NCBI GenBank assembly: GCA_034509925.1
Contig: CM067528.1
Location: 7,339,001-7,403,000, forward strand
Length of the DNA stretch: 64,000 bases
Direction of reading: 5' to 3'
Origin: Hirudinaria manillensis
Taxonomy: Eukaryota; Annelida; Clitellata; Hirudinida; Hirudinidae
The notes beneath the pieces are model-generated. The model was not told the DNA's origin. It searched no databases and worked only from the letters and a program-made list of their open reading frames with translations. Made by a program: the position numbers and the translations under genes. The stretch's first letter is position 1; each line of letters starts with the position of its first letter. This document shows positions 51,230-63,082 of the stretch, piece by piece.

Positions 51230-54200
51230 TCAGTGAGACTGAATCAAAATTTGTTTGTTGTCATCTAGGCAAATGATTTGGTTCATGGATTCAGATAGTT
51301 CAGCAATTGAAACCCTTCCCCTCTGCTTGATAAACTTTGCAACAGCCTCATATTCCTCCTGGGTTATATAGATGAACTTTCCTCTGTCATCCATGACTCC
51401 TGTCAAAACTCCCTCCTCTTGTAGTGTCATCACTCTGTTTATCACTTCCTGCTCATAGGATCGAACAAGGTGATATAGATGTTGTGATTATAAGTCTTAT
51501 TAATATAGTAAAATAAGTAGTGTCTCAAATTTTTGGATAACCATGTTCAGTAATATTCATTTAAAAAGGATTTGCACAGCCAGCTTATGTTAGAAAATTG
51601 CCCAATTTTTGCAATGCAAGAGGGAACGCTGCTCCTAGAACTTGATATTTTTAATATAAGGCACATGTGTCAAGGCATATCTGTAAGGAGCTTTGCTTCC
51701 AAAAGGAAATTGCTCATTAGGTTAGATCATCAATGCTTTTCCATCATAAGAATATCAAGTAATTAACTAACCTGAGTTTTGATATGGAACTTTGTAGCCA
51801 CATCTTCCAACATAACAACTTTGTTAGTCTATCAAATAGAAAAGATTTTATTGTTCAATCATAAGAATATTTGAGATGATTTGCTTAAATAACAAAATGG
51901 AACAAGGAACTGTATGATCATGTTCAACAAAACTGCAAGTAGATACTTAAACAAGTCTCACCTTTATATGGTCAATAAAATCTTGTAGTAGATTTTGTTC
52001 CTGCATAAAATATTTATATACATAAAGTGCAATAAATAAAAAGTATCCAATAAATAAAAACTTTAACCAATTAGTGAAATCTGTCTATTAGACACTATTG
52101 TAGCATTGTAGTGATAAATTGTGATTAAGCATCCACCTCTTCCTCTTCTAATGCATCTTTCCCCTCCTCTTCAATGGTGAAACTTTCCTTGAATCGTTGA
52201 TATTCTTCTTCTTCTTGTCTTTTCTTCTCTAGTCTTATTTGCTCTTCTCTGGCTGCCTGAAATATACTTGACTGATAAATCAGATGTTTAAATCTTGATA
52301 ATACTCAACTTGAGCAAATTGGTCAAGATTACAAAGATACTGGACAAGGATTGTTATTCTTTCTCCACAGAACAACATTTGAAGATCTTGAAGAAAAGTT
52401 AATTTAATAGAAACTCACTGCTAATTACCAATGCACCAACCCTCTTGACAATTCAACAAAAGGGCCGTAGGCCTACCCCTCATTTCTTTATATGCAGTTA
52501 TGCTAATGCATCACCCTGGGCTGATTTGTGCAATTAAAAGATTCCATGTATTTTTGTGATGTGGTTAGCCTCATCACTCCCCCTTTATAGAAGTAATTCG
52601 AAATTTAAAACAATATTAGAAAACAAATAAATAAAACGAATACATAGCCTCATCTGTGACTTATGCTTATTTTACAAAATAATCCACGGCCATACTATAT
52701 GCAAGATTCCAGAGTTCCCTACGTTTCTAGCTTCCAGAACCCGTGGTCATCCCCTTCGTCTATGCCAAGAGAAGTGTCTCATCAGTCACAGACAGAACTT
52801 TTTCACCAACCAGATCATCAAGCCCTGGAACTCCTTACCCCTTGATGTAATAAACTCCTCAACATTATCTCGATTTAAATCTTGCATCTCGTCTACTGAC
52901 TTTAACAAATACTTATCAATTTAAGGGACTTGCTCCTGCACTTTATTTGCGCACAATCTGCTGAACTTACCCAAATTTGTTAGTGGTCATTGATGACCCT
53001 TCAATTTGTTGAGAAATAAATAAAATAAAATAAAATAAAATAAAACAACATAAATAAACAAATAATATAGTGCAATTAATAATAGCAAGCTTTGTCAATT
53101 CTTGTCATGAAATATGACAATGACAGCCTGAAAGTCTTAGATAAAAATAAACAAGGGCGAATGTTCATTACAGAAGCCCATAAACCTTGAGATAACAATC
53201 AAGTTTATATGACAAGCCTTCATATTCTATTAACTAGCTCCAATGATTAACACCTAAACATGTTGAACTCTTGTTTAATGGCATTGCCAGAAACAACTAG
53301 TGATGCAAGAATGAAAAGCAACTAATTCAATAAGAGTTCAATGAACCTGTTCTGCTTCCTCTTTCTGTCTCTTGGATTCCTGCTTCTTCCTCTCCTCCTC
53401 CCTCATTTCTTCTCTTACCTTCCTTTCTTGTCTTTCAATTTCTGCTGCCTAGTTAAATTGATCAATATTTATTCATTCAAAGCCCTTATTAAAACTGGAG
53501 TAATGATGGAACGGTTATTAAGGAAAAGCATCAAAACCTCTCTTTGAGCTCTCTTTTCTGCTTTTTCCTCAAGTTTCCTCAATTTTTTAGCTCCAATCTT
53601 TCCAGACTCTCTCAAAGCAGCAAGTTCATCTTTCTCTCCCATCATTTCACCATCTTTCAAGAATTATCACATGTTTAAAGCAAAACTACTTTGAATATAT
53701 ATTCGAAAACAAATATATTGAAGGGAAAATAAATTTTAACCAGAGGGATTATCCTCAGCATCCTCAGCTGTCTCTTCATTTGCCTGCAACCTTCTCTGCC
53801 TCCTCCGTGCCCCAGCTCCACTCACAATTCTTCTGGCAATTGGTGGCCTTGCTTCAATTGCGGGCTCTTCAGGTTTTGACGCTATGAGAAATAAATCTCT
53901 AAATTGAGGTGATTTGGCCATCATTGTTAAGGGAGGTTTGGGGGGGGGGGGGGTCTAACTATAACATTAAATTAATTAAATTAAATTTAAAGAATAGCTT
54001 GCAAGAAAATAATATCTTGAAAAAGGTGTTATAAACTCCTGCCCCTCCTGATCACAACTCTGACAGTTAGTTTAACAAAAGAGCCCTTATCTCAAGCAAT
54101 TTATTCTGATTCTCAATTGATTTTTAGTGCAAAAATCATAGGTCAAAACCTACCATATAACTAAGTAAAATTCCCCTCCCCCAAGCTCCATAAAGTTTAA

Positions 54201-54366
54201 AATCCTTAAGTTTAAGTCGCTGCCAGTCCTTCCCTCCAACTTCAACGGACATTAAAAGGACATAAAAAGAATATTTACCTCCATCCGAAATTTTCCCAAT
54301 GAATAAAAATACAAAGATAAAAAATGAGACTAGAACCACGACAGCAGCTATCAGCATCGGCTCCAT
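51230..54366 (-). CDS. DDRGK1: DDRGK domain-containing protein 1 (UFBP1)
   Basis: ER-membrane adaptor of the UFMylation system, working with UFL1 and CDK5RAP3 in ribosome UFMylation and ER-phagy. Eight exons close to 293 aa: 54366-54279, 53881-53741, 53653-53538, 53448-53347, 52256-52137, 52000-51962, 51828-51772, 51448-51230. A membrane helix (residues 4-27, [18 protein letters not shown]) is followed by a basic region and a long charged coiled coil ([20 protein letters not shown] and on). A C-terminal winged-helix/PCI-like region follows, with [13 protein letters not shown], which contains the name-giving DDRGK, and [11 protein letters not shown]. Human DDRGK1 is 314 aa. It lies tail to tail with XXYLT1, the stop codons about 260 bases apart. 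Confidence 0.96.
52440..53046 (+). mobile_element. 5'-truncated non-LTR retrotransposon 3' end in a DDRGK1 intron
   Basis: At 52660-52925 a frame reads RTRGHPLRL...[13 protein letters not shown] and [20 protein letters not shown]. This is the typical end of a CR1/Jockey-like reverse transcriptase ORF2 (pattern R..F..R....WN.LP..V..A.....FK). An untranslated stretch and an (AAAAT)n tail at 53005-53045 follow. Orientation is opposite to DDRGK1. The left boundary is uncertain. Confidence 0.68.
53939..53953. repeat. Poly-G run
   Basis: About twelve consecutive G in a DDRGK1 intron (GGTTTGGGGG...GTCTAAC); sequence length here is error-prone. Confidence 0.8.
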
Positions 54367-54697
54367 TACCGAATCTACTTTTAATGAAAACAATCTTTTA
54401 CGTGGATTCTGCGCGACCTGAAGCGATTTTATGTTTTAATACTTTTTCATATTTAATTTTTTTGTTTGATTGATAAAAAAAATTAACAAATAGATTAACG
54501 TGTCTATAAATTAATTTTTCATGTAGGCAATTACATGAGTAAAAACATTTTCCACTCGCTCGGATGTCGAAGTTATCAGTTGTCTTCAAAATTGTTGGTC
54601 TTTCCCAAATTTTTATAGTTTTAGGAGATTAAAGCAGTTTTATGTGTTCATAAATCAGGTTGCGAAAATATGGAACAACATATTCATAGCAAAAGTA

Positions 54698-56297
54698 CAG
54701 TGCGTGTCATAAGGTTGGGACAGGGGCTAAAGTTTTACATTTTGTCTAGTTTTCTGAAAAACCGTAGCGTGTAATTGCCCAAAGTTTCAATTATTTCATG
54801 CCTCTATTCTCACTTAATAAAATTTCAATATGTTTGTGAAGCATAATTTGAATATGAATGACACTACTTGGAAAAATCCCTTTGATGTTGTTTAGAGGCG
54901 TTTCAAAGATTAAGGATGGTGTCTCTTCCTGTGCAGGAAATAGCATTTTATTACATGGACCACTATTAGTGGCTATTATAATAAGGTTATATATATAAAG
55001 GGTAATGTTAAATAATTATTTTATTAAATAAAAAAATGCTAGTTAAGCTTATTATAATTGGTTTCTTGGTGAAATGGAGAAAGGACAAATTAAGGCATTA
55101 AATGAGCTAAATAAAGTCGTTTTCTGAAATTTCAAAAGTGTTTTAATGTTCCAGAAATGTTGTCAGATGATTTTTAAAGGATCCAGATAGTTATAGAACC
55201 ACCTAAGTATAAGGAAGACCTCGAACACTGGATCATCGTCAGAAGAGACTTCTTGTTCGTGAAGCTTGCAAGGGAGAATTCTCTTCAACGGTGCTTGAAA
55301 AAAAGTTGAAATTGAATTTAACCAAGTCTCCAATATGTAGATACCTTCGGAGAAGCCGATTGTTAAAGTATAGAAAGCGCCAGTAGAAGACCTTCTTGAC
55401 AAAACATCACAAAATGATTCGATTGAATTGGCTCGAGGAGATGATGAGTTTGGATGTGAATTGGAGCATTGCAATTTTTCAGATGAGAAACATTTTAAGT
55501 CCATATGGGTTCAAATGTTATTGGCATAATGTCAGAAGTCCCTAAAATTACTCTTGAAAAGAAATTTTGGAGGTCATTGTTGGGCTGCCATTTCTTCTCT
55601 TGGTTCATCAGATGTGATGGTCTTAAAGGGGAAACAAAATTGCTCATAATGTGCTTAAATTCTAAACAAATACCTCCTATGACTATGAACTAGATTTCAA
55701 ATGGATAAGGTTATCTTTTAACAAAATAATGGTTCCATCCACATCTCAATACCAAAAAAGGTTATTTTCCAGAAGAAGAATCTATGTCTTAAAGTGGTCT
55801 GATTCGACTTCCGGCCCAAATTCCTGCTGAAAATGTGTTGGGATTGCTCAATAATCAACTATATTCTAATATTAGGTAAAAACCTAGTACTTTTGAATTG
55901 CAAAAAATGTCTGAGCGAGGAGATGATAAAGTTGGACGATAAGAGGCTGAAACTCTTGTTGAAATCAATGAAAGATCGAGTTCAGGAAGTATTTCAAAAA
56001 AAAAAAGAATGACAAACCACATTGTCAGCTTTATTTATTTCAGATTTTAAACGTTTGTTTTAACCAGAAAAATAAAGATTTTTGCTTTCAAATGAGGTTC
56101 ACCGACTTTCACTTTTTATCATATTTTCAGTTTTTTGCTCAAATTACAAAATATAGTTGCCCAAAATCACTGAAATTAACATCTCCCAGTAGCTAATGAA
56201 CATCTACGTATCATATAAATAAATGGTTTATACATGACTTTTATAAATAAAATTATGGCTAAAAAACGTGGGTGTCCCAACCTTATGACACGCACTG
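54698..56297 (+). mobile_element. Tc1/mariner-like DNA transposon, 1.6 kb, with perfect 24-bp TIRs
   Basis: Inverted repeats starting CAGTGCGTGTCATAAGGTTG occupy 54698-54721 and 56274-56297 and are identical over 24 bp. Both ends are flanked by TA, the expected Tc1/mariner target duplication. Inside, a plus-strand transposase relic is broken by many stop codons and frameshifts. N-terminal helix-turn-helix-like MEKGQIKALNELNKVV begins at about 55074. DEKHFKSIW, GGHCWAAISSLGSSDVMVLK and a C-terminal ENVLGLLNNQLYSNIR region match IS630/Tc1 transposases. The second catalytic Asp appears lost (QNNGSIHIS where QQDNAPIHTS is usual). The ends are better preserved than the gene. Confidence 0.9.
55074..56011 (+). 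pseudogene. Decayed Tc1/mariner transposase
   Basis: Reading must jump between frames to follow the transposase. Recognisable blocks occur near 55074 (DNA-binding start), 55480-55625 (catalytic core around HFKSIW and WAAISSLGSS), 55720-55760 (QNNGSIHIS), 55825-55870 (a block resembling NVLGLLNNQLYSN), and 55960-56000 (LLKSMKDRVQEVF). In-frame stops are frequent, and the minus-strand open frame at 55163-55504 is only its shadow. Non-functional. Confidence 0.85.
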
Positions 56298-56309
56298 TAT
56301 AGCCTAGCA

Positions 56310-56360
56310 CACTGGTTCCCAAAAGGTGGGACGCGACTCACAACTTGATTATTTTGTTAA
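56310..56360. other. hAT-terminus-like sequence
   Basis: CACTGGTTCCCAAAAGGTGG followed by GACGCGACTC resembles the widespread hAT end CAGTGGTTC...GGTCGCGACC. No matching partner end was found nearby, so only a fragment is suggested. It sits between the Tc1/mariner element and the first acidic-protein gene. Confidence 0.4.
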
Positions 56361-56565
56361 ATTTTCACCTACTTGAAGTTCAGCAATCGGGTTTTAAAAT
56401 TGTTTATTGATTGAAACTTCTGCTGGTTAGATGATCTAAATAAGAGTTTTTTAAAATAATTTTGTAAATATACCGGTAATTTTTGTTGTGTCCATAAAAT
56501 GTTATTTCCTCAGGTTGTCGTCAAAGCAAACATCTGTTAATTGACAGAATTCAATCGCATTCGAG

Positions 56566-56576
56566 TATATATAAAT
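56566..56576 (+). promoter_or_regulatory. TATA box of acidic-protein gene A
   Basis: TATATATAAAT about 75 bases upstream of the start codon at 56645, a normal TATA-to-ATG distance for a short 5' UTR. A(T)ATAAAT is also found upstream of the two paralogues. Confidence 0.6.
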
Positions 56577-56644
56577 CTTGCTTTCTTAGACAAAGATGCA
56601 CATCTTAATAGTTTTATTTATCAGAATTATTTATCGAGGTGAAC

Positions 56645-58202
56645 ATGAATTTTTACAAGTTGTTATTGGTCCTTTCACTGTGCATCATGTCTGCAAAAGG
56701 TAAGGAAGCAGGTTTGGGTGTTTTAAGGTTACCTAGAAATAAATTTCAAAGTTTTTTGTCTTTCATTTGGCATTTTTGTAATTTGGGCCATCCGCATCGC
56801 TGATTTATCACGTTCGATACGCTTCATAAACGGATTTCATGCATTAAAATGTTTACTTAACATCCATTTAAAGAAACTTAAATGTCTCTGCAAAACTGAG
56901 TGTATTACTGAAACTTATATTATTTACAATTGATTATTAAATTAATTAGTTAATGAAAAATGCTTGAGGAAAACTTTAGAAAACGTTAAATTTGGTATTA
57001 ATTGGAATTAATTCAAATTTAATTGACATGCAGGTGATGAAGATTCAAGCTGTTCAGATTCTTCATCTTCAAATGACAGCAAATCTTCAGAGAGCACTTC
57101 TGTCGGGGAAGATGCTACTGATGAAAGTGGTGATGATGATGAAGATGGGAATGACGCCAGTGATGATGCGGATGAAAGCAAAAGTAATGAAGAGACCAAG
57201 GAAGGCCAAACTGATAGCGACTCTGGAAGCAAAGACGAGAAGAGCACTAATGACGATGACGACATCGGAAGTGGTGAGGATACTAGTGCCTCCGACGATC
57301 AAACTAAAAATGAAGAAGGTATTGGTGATAAAAATGAAACTGAATCGAACAGCAAAGGTGATGATGAAAAGACCCAGTCAGATGATGATGACGATGATGA
57401 TAGTGATTCTAATACTGATAATACAAACAGCGAGAATGAAGGCACATCTCCAGGTAATGAAAATGAAGAGGCAAAGACCTCAGTAAACAATGATGGAAGT
57501 AATGAAACTGATGATGACAAAGACACCGATGAAGATGACAGTGGTAAAAAGGAAGGAGAGAATGAAATTACTGAAAATCTGAGTAATGCTGGTGATTCTC
57601 ATAAAAATGAAAAAAAGGAGGACATCGATGATAAAGCAAATGAAAGTCGAAATAGTGATGATAAAGATAATGATCCTGCAAGCAGTGAAAAAGAGGATGG
57701 TGATGAAAATGAAGATGGTGGCGAAAGTACAGGCGACGATAAGGAAAAAGATGACGATGTCGGTAATGGTGACAAAGATAAGACTGATGACAAGGATAAT
57801 GAAATGGATAATGAGGCCAATGATGATGCTGGCAATGGAAATCCAGACGATGATAAACCTGAAAGTGATAGTGGGAATCCAGGCGATGATAAACCTGAAA
57901 GTGATAATGGAAATTTAGATGATGTTAAACCTGAAAGTGATAATGAAAATCCAGACGATGATAAACCTGAAAGTGATAATGCAGGTAGTGATGATGCTAA
58001 AAACAAAGAAAACGAAAGTCAAGTTGATGGCAATGTTGATGAACAAGAGCAGCAAAACAATGACGAGGAAAAGGAAATTAACAAGAAAAAGAAAGAAAGC
58101 GATAACGGTCAAGTCAAAGGTTCCGGGAAGAACAAGGTCAACCAGAAGAGTGTGGACCTTAACGATTTATTCAATATGTTACTTGGTAGCTTCAAAGGCT
58201 AA
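56645..58202 (+). CDS. Secreted acidic repeat protein A (407 aa), first of a tandem family
   Basis: Function unknown. Exons 56645-56699 (55 nt) and 57034-58202 close to 407 aa. The first exon encodes a clean signal peptide (MNFYKLLLVLSLCIMSAKG) and ends in phase 1. The mature protein begins DEDSSCSDSSSSNDSKSSES and is almost entirely Asp, Glu, Ser, Asn, Lys and Gly: strongly anionic and surely disordered, with a single Cys near its start. Residues encoded by about 57838-57980 form four 12-residue repeats of the type NPDDDKPESDNG. The last ~16 residues leave this composition and end DLFNMLLGSFKG, a hydrophobic amphipathic tail shared with paralogue B. Such polyanions are known from biomineral matrices and calcium-binding secretions, but that role is only inferred. 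ATAAAATAAATT at about 58256 may be the polyadenylation signal. Confidence 0.88.
57838..57981 (+). repeat. Four 36-bp coding repeats in acidic gene A
   Basis: Four consecutive in-frame copies of a 36-base unit encoding variants of GNPDDDKPESDN (including GNPGDDKPESDN, GNLDDVKPESDN and ENPDDDKPESDN). The nucleotide sequence GATGATAAACCTGAAAGTGA recurs almost unchanged, pointing to recent duplication. Confidence 0.9.
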
Positions 58203-60464
58203 TATTTTAAATATTTGAATTCAATTATGAATTGTCCGTGAAAAACTTATTTTGATAAAATAAATTATGCACAACTCATGACAAGTCGTGGAATGTCCTG
58301 AAGTTGTCATTTCCAAAGGTTCAATGGTTGTTCAAAATCAACATTCAAATCATCTCTTCATTAAGTTTCATTATATGTGAAATGTAAAATAAAACACGTC
58401 AGAATGGGAAAAATGATGCTTAAGTCTAACATACTTTTAAGTCTTTTTAGAAGTGCGATGATACCAATTCTGTACCCAGAAGAAAACCAATCTTGAAATC
58501 ATCTAAATCAATTGTTTATTAATTTATCGCCGAGCAAACAAAACAAATTGAAAGCTTAATAAATTGAAAACAATGGTCAAAAAAGTAAGTTTAAGAGTTT
58601 ATGCCGCCCAGGATCGGAATTGCTTTCAAAACATTTTACGTGGTCTCTTTAAGAATACTAACTAATGGTAAAATAAATCGTACTTCAGAGGTATATTAAT
58701 TAAAATATGATTTTGAAGTTTTTGAAAGTGATACTATGACTGACTTCGAGATTTCCGATGCTTGAAATGTCTATTCCACCACAAGCATTAAAGTGTAACT
58801 TATTTGTCAGGCATGTAAGATGTATTTTAAGCAGGAAACATTTCCTTATCCATCTAATTGGATCAACTGAGGCGCTGATTTTTAGGCTTTGGATACACTT
58901 ACCTGACTGCACTCTAATAGCAGCTGCTATTCATTTTTTGTTTGCTGAGCTGAAAACTTGCTTTTTGAGAATCTAAACTCAAATATCGAGTACTTCTTTA
59001 ACAAAAATTTCAATATTAAGTTTGATATTTTAATATCAGGAACAATTAATTTTATTTTTTGGAGCACGAACTGTTTACAAATCAATTTTGTATCTCGGCA
59101 TATATAATTTAGGTCAATAATTGTCAAAATGTAAAGGCTAAAAGGTTTCTTTGTGTTTTATGATTTTGACAGTTTAAAGTAAAAATTTAGAATGCACGAA
59201 ATGTAAGTCGAAGCTAATCGCAGCGTATTTTTAGATTTTAAAGTTGAATTAGTATTGGGGTGACTTTTACTTCACTTTTTACTTTGAAGATAATGTTCAT
59301 TTTAATCTTTTCATCCCAAATATTAGTCACTTAAGATCACTGAAGATCACTGAGGACTGATAAGCAGGGACTTGGCACTTTCCTCTTCTGGTTATGCCAT
59401 TATACTCAATGTAATTACAGTCGAAGAAGCAAATTGCATTGACATTGACAGTTTATAAACTCAAATAAATACTTTCCGAACTGTTTTTTCCGATTCTATA
59501 GATTAATTGCTTAAAATAACATAAATGTCAATGTTCGGTCAATTAATTAAATAATTCTCTGAATTCCTAGTGAACCAATCACCAATCACTTAGAAGTTGG
59601 TAACCTAGACCTAGAAATTAATTTGTATATACGGGCTTAGAAAATACATCTACATTTATATAATAAGTTATAATATATATATATTGTATATACATGTACG
59701 GCGGGGGTGGCAGACCAAGGGTACGTTTTTTTCTAGAATTCTTAATTAGTTAAAAGAAGACGACGGTTCAAAAGTTTCACTTTCTTTAAATTTTGTTATT
59801 AATTTGGTTAATCCGTTTTACATTCCAAAATTGAATTTTGTGTTCGAAATAAGTGAAATCATTAAAACAAACCGACTTATATTATAGATTACTTGCTTCA
59901 TGTAAATTAATTAATAATCACTTTATGATGTCCTATGATCAGTCAGCAATATGACCTTTTCAATTTCTTCTCGGATTTAGAAGATTAACAAATGATGGTA
60001 ATGATGATGTGGTGATGATAATGATGACGGCTGCGACAATGGTGATTATAACGAGGGTGATGACCCAGCAATTGTATCGTCATTTCAAAATTAAATGTGG
60101 CGGTTAGTTGGTCATCGTGGAGAATAAAAATAACATGGTGAAGGTGGTTACGACGATAATGATGATTCGTGCATCAAGATTAATAAAATCATAATAACAA
60201 AAATTAATTAATAATGCAATTTTGGCAGATATCATAATCGATGTTCATTTACCCTTATTTGCAATAATTCGTAACCAGTCAGTATTTCTCACCGACCTGG
60301 AATAAAATTTTAACACGAAAGAGAAAAAATAAACTGAATTCGGTTACAATTTTTCTATAAATGTGGAAAATCAGGTGAGATAGCAATGTTCGAACAATTT
60401 ATTAAATATAATATAGTTATTTTATACATTAATATAGCTATTAGTTAAATACTGAAAGAACAAC
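58203..60464. other. Intergenic between acidic genes A and B
   Basis: AT-rich spacer of 2.26 kb. A GAT/ATG-rich stretch at 59990-60070 and 60145-60165 looks like part of an acidic coding repeat but has no sustained open frame, so it may be a decayed repeat or simple sequence. CGGCGGGGGTGGCAG at about 59699 is an isolated GC-rich patch. Nothing else recognised. Confidence 0.4.
60355..60363 (+). promoter_or_regulatory. TATA-like box of acidic-protein gene B
   Basis: CTATAAATG about 105 bases upstream of the start codon at 60465. The same CTATAAAT core precedes gene C. Confidence 0.5.
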
Positions 60465-61141
60465 ATGAAATCAGTTCAAGTGCTTGTACTGATATGTTTC
60501 TCTTTTATGATCGCAAAAGGTGAGATTTTCTCATTAAGGGATAAAAAGGAGTATTTTGTTGAAATTGTTTCGGAGAAATATTTTAATTGATTTCGAATTG
60601 TTAATTAATTGCAGGTGATAAAATAGATTCGAGCTCTTCCGAATCTACGAGTTCACCGAATCTCAAAATTTCCAACGAATCCACTTCTGTTGGCAATGTT
60701 GAGGATGACGGAGGTCTTCCATTGGAGAAAGAAGAGGGTAAAGTTGAAGAAGGTGATAAAGATGCTCCACAATCGGAACTAAATGTTAACATCACCAACG
60801 GGGATATCAGTGATACCGATAAAGGTGATGAAGATGGTAGCGAAAATGAGAAAACAGAAGGCGATGAATCAGAAAACATAAAACACAACGAGGACAACGT
60901 CAATAACGATCCAAATGCTAGTGCAAGCGATAATGATGGCCATACCGATGACAGCAAAAACGATGATGGTAATGATACCGCCGGAGAAAATGAGTTTGAC
61001 GAAGACGACGATGATGCTGAACAAAACGGAAAAGCAAATGAAGAGGTTGAAGATGTAGAAAAGCCAAAAGTTAACTTCATGAACATAAATTGGAAACATT
61101 TGATTAAATTGCTTCTTGGAAGCCTTAAAAATTCAATTTAG
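60465..61141 (+). CDS. Secreted acidic protein B (193 aa), second family member
   Basis: Function unknown. Exons 60465-60519 (55 nt) and 60615-61141 close to 193 aa. The signal peptide is MKSVQVLVLICFSFMIAKG, ending at the same phase-1 splice position as gene A. The mature N-terminus DKIDSSSSESTSSPNLKISN is followed by NESTSVG, echoing SSESTSVG in gene A. The body is Asp/Glu/Asn/Ser-rich without tandem repeats. The C-terminus WKHLIKLLLGSLKNSI matches the hydrophobic LLGS(F/L)K tail of gene A. No Cys in the mature chain. Half the length of A, which is explained by missing repeat expansion. Likely secreted and calcium- or cation-binding by composition, which is inference. AATAAAATT at about 61180 may serve for polyadenylation. 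Confidence 0.86.
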
Positions 61142-63082
61142 TTTGAACCGAGAATGGCATAAAATAATGTTTTTAATTAATAAAATTCCTTAATGGTTCG
61201 TCAAGCATTTGCGTCAACAGTTCAATGTTTACATTTTAATTTACATATTTTAAATCAAAGACAAATTAATTAGAAGTCGATCCGAGACAATTAAAACACA
61301 GGAATAGATATTTAATTAATTTCAGAGTTTCATTATTTAAACTAAAATTTAATCAGATTCAGATGTTACACATATTCAAAATTTGTCCGAATTAATAATT
61401 TGTAAATAACATTGTTAATGGTTTATCATGATTTTCGGAATAATTAATTTAATGAACATTGACGTAATAAGTTATGAATAAACATTAATAAATTCGCAAA
61501 CAAATCGAAATGGAGAGTTACTCAATAAGGGCGAAGTGATGTAAGGTTGAAACTTTGTATTTTTAAAGATTTCAACTTCCCTTCTTTGGGTTCCATTGCC
61601 TTCAATGGCGCAATCAAGGGGCGGTGGGTTTTCCAGCCTAAAAAATAATAAATAATTAACGAATAAATACAACAAAATAATGAATAAATGTAGCCTATTA
61701 GAATCAAATTCTTTCTTAGCAATTAACTCATGATTTCATCAGGAATCCAGAATGGGTTTCGGGATTTTTTCTTTCAAATATGACTTTATTTGAAACAAAT
61801 TGAAAATAAGGCAATATATTATATTTTATTCAATTTAAAGTAATTCCTCTCCACTAGCTATTATTACAGCAATGTTGTCGGCCAAATGTATTCTGGTTCT
61901 TCAATATCGAATCTTTTAAACTAGGTATTAGAAAAAAAAATGGAGACATTATTATTATTAATTATTATTACAATATTATTATTAATGATTATTGTAATAT
62001 TTATAACACAATTATGAATATATTATAATATGAATAATAAGTGGCTTATATAATTATAATGTGATTATTACGTTGGTTAACATTGATTAAGTTAATCTTG
62101 CTAAAAATAAATGAGAGTAATAGTATTAAATAAGTATTAAATAATAATGATAAAATTTTAAATACTGAAATTTCTACCTCTGAAGTGGAGTTTTAACTAA
62201 TTCTCTGTTAATCACAATCTAAAATTAACTCGCTAACGAGGTACTCGATAGTGTAACTAATTAATTAATTCTTAACTTAAGTATTTGTGCTTATATTTTT
62301 CCTAGTCCTGGTAAAATGGTTCTTATTCCGCGTTATTAAAAAGCATTGCCATTGATAGTTTGCTTGAATCAGGTCCAAAGTACTTGCACTCGAAGCTATT
62401 TTGTACGGTCCTCTACTTTGCTACTTTGTTTCAAACAAATTGTTTGACATTTGGTCAACAAAAGTATCTGTTTGTGGTATTATTTGTTAAACACAACCTA
62501 TCAATGTTTTGTTTCTGTACAAGTACTCGAGCCTGCAGCACTTGGTTATTCTAGGTATCTAGCTATCGTCGGCATTTGTTCTTTTGAGCGTGTTTAGCAT
62601 CGGCATAAAATGCAGTAAATATAATAAAATATTTAAAAACAATATTAATAAAGCACTAATAATAATGTTAACAACTTCATTTAAAGAGTTTCATAAGCAT
62701 GATCATCATGGGAACATCAAGGTGTTTTCAAAGTACGTAGCACTTGAAAAGTTGGATTCCTTTGCAATTATATATTTGTACTCATATAGAATATCTTGTT
62801 AAATTTTGCTTTAATCAGTGCGAAATCAGGGAATAACTGATCAATATTCTCATTAAGAATACGAAAACATTCGCATCAAACTGAAAGATTTCAATCTAAA
62901 TGTTTTGTCTGCAAAAGCAAGTCAAACTAATCATATTTTGCACCTTCCCGTCAAAATAATTTCATTTGGCTTATCTAAAAACTTAAATATAATTTTCTAT
63001 AAATATAAAGACCGAAAGACACCGGTTCCGCTTTAGTCATTCACCATTAAATTGTATTTAATGTCACACATAAGATGAACAT
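61142..63082. other. Intergenic between acidic genes B and C
   Basis: 1.9 kb of AT-rich sequence, including an ATT/AAT-rich simple-sequence tract at 61950-62040. Short open frames (62360-62554, 62584-62802) have no recognisable product. No transposon ends seen. Confidence 0.4.
62998..63011 (+). promoter_or_regulatory. TATA box of acidic-protein gene C
   Basis: CTATAAATATAAAG about 80 bases upstream of the start codon at 63083, the same spacing class as gene A. Confidence 0.6.

Noticed and set aside
57008-58006. Several minus-strand and alternate-frame open frames (Ser/Leu-rich, Met-rich) over acidic gene A
   Set aside because: GAT/GAA-rich coding sequence opens all frames; only the frame with a signal peptide, matching splice phase and conserved C-terminus is real.
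60601-61086. 161-codon Ser-rich minus-strand open frame
   Set aside because: Shadow of acidic gene B, with no independent start context or similarity.
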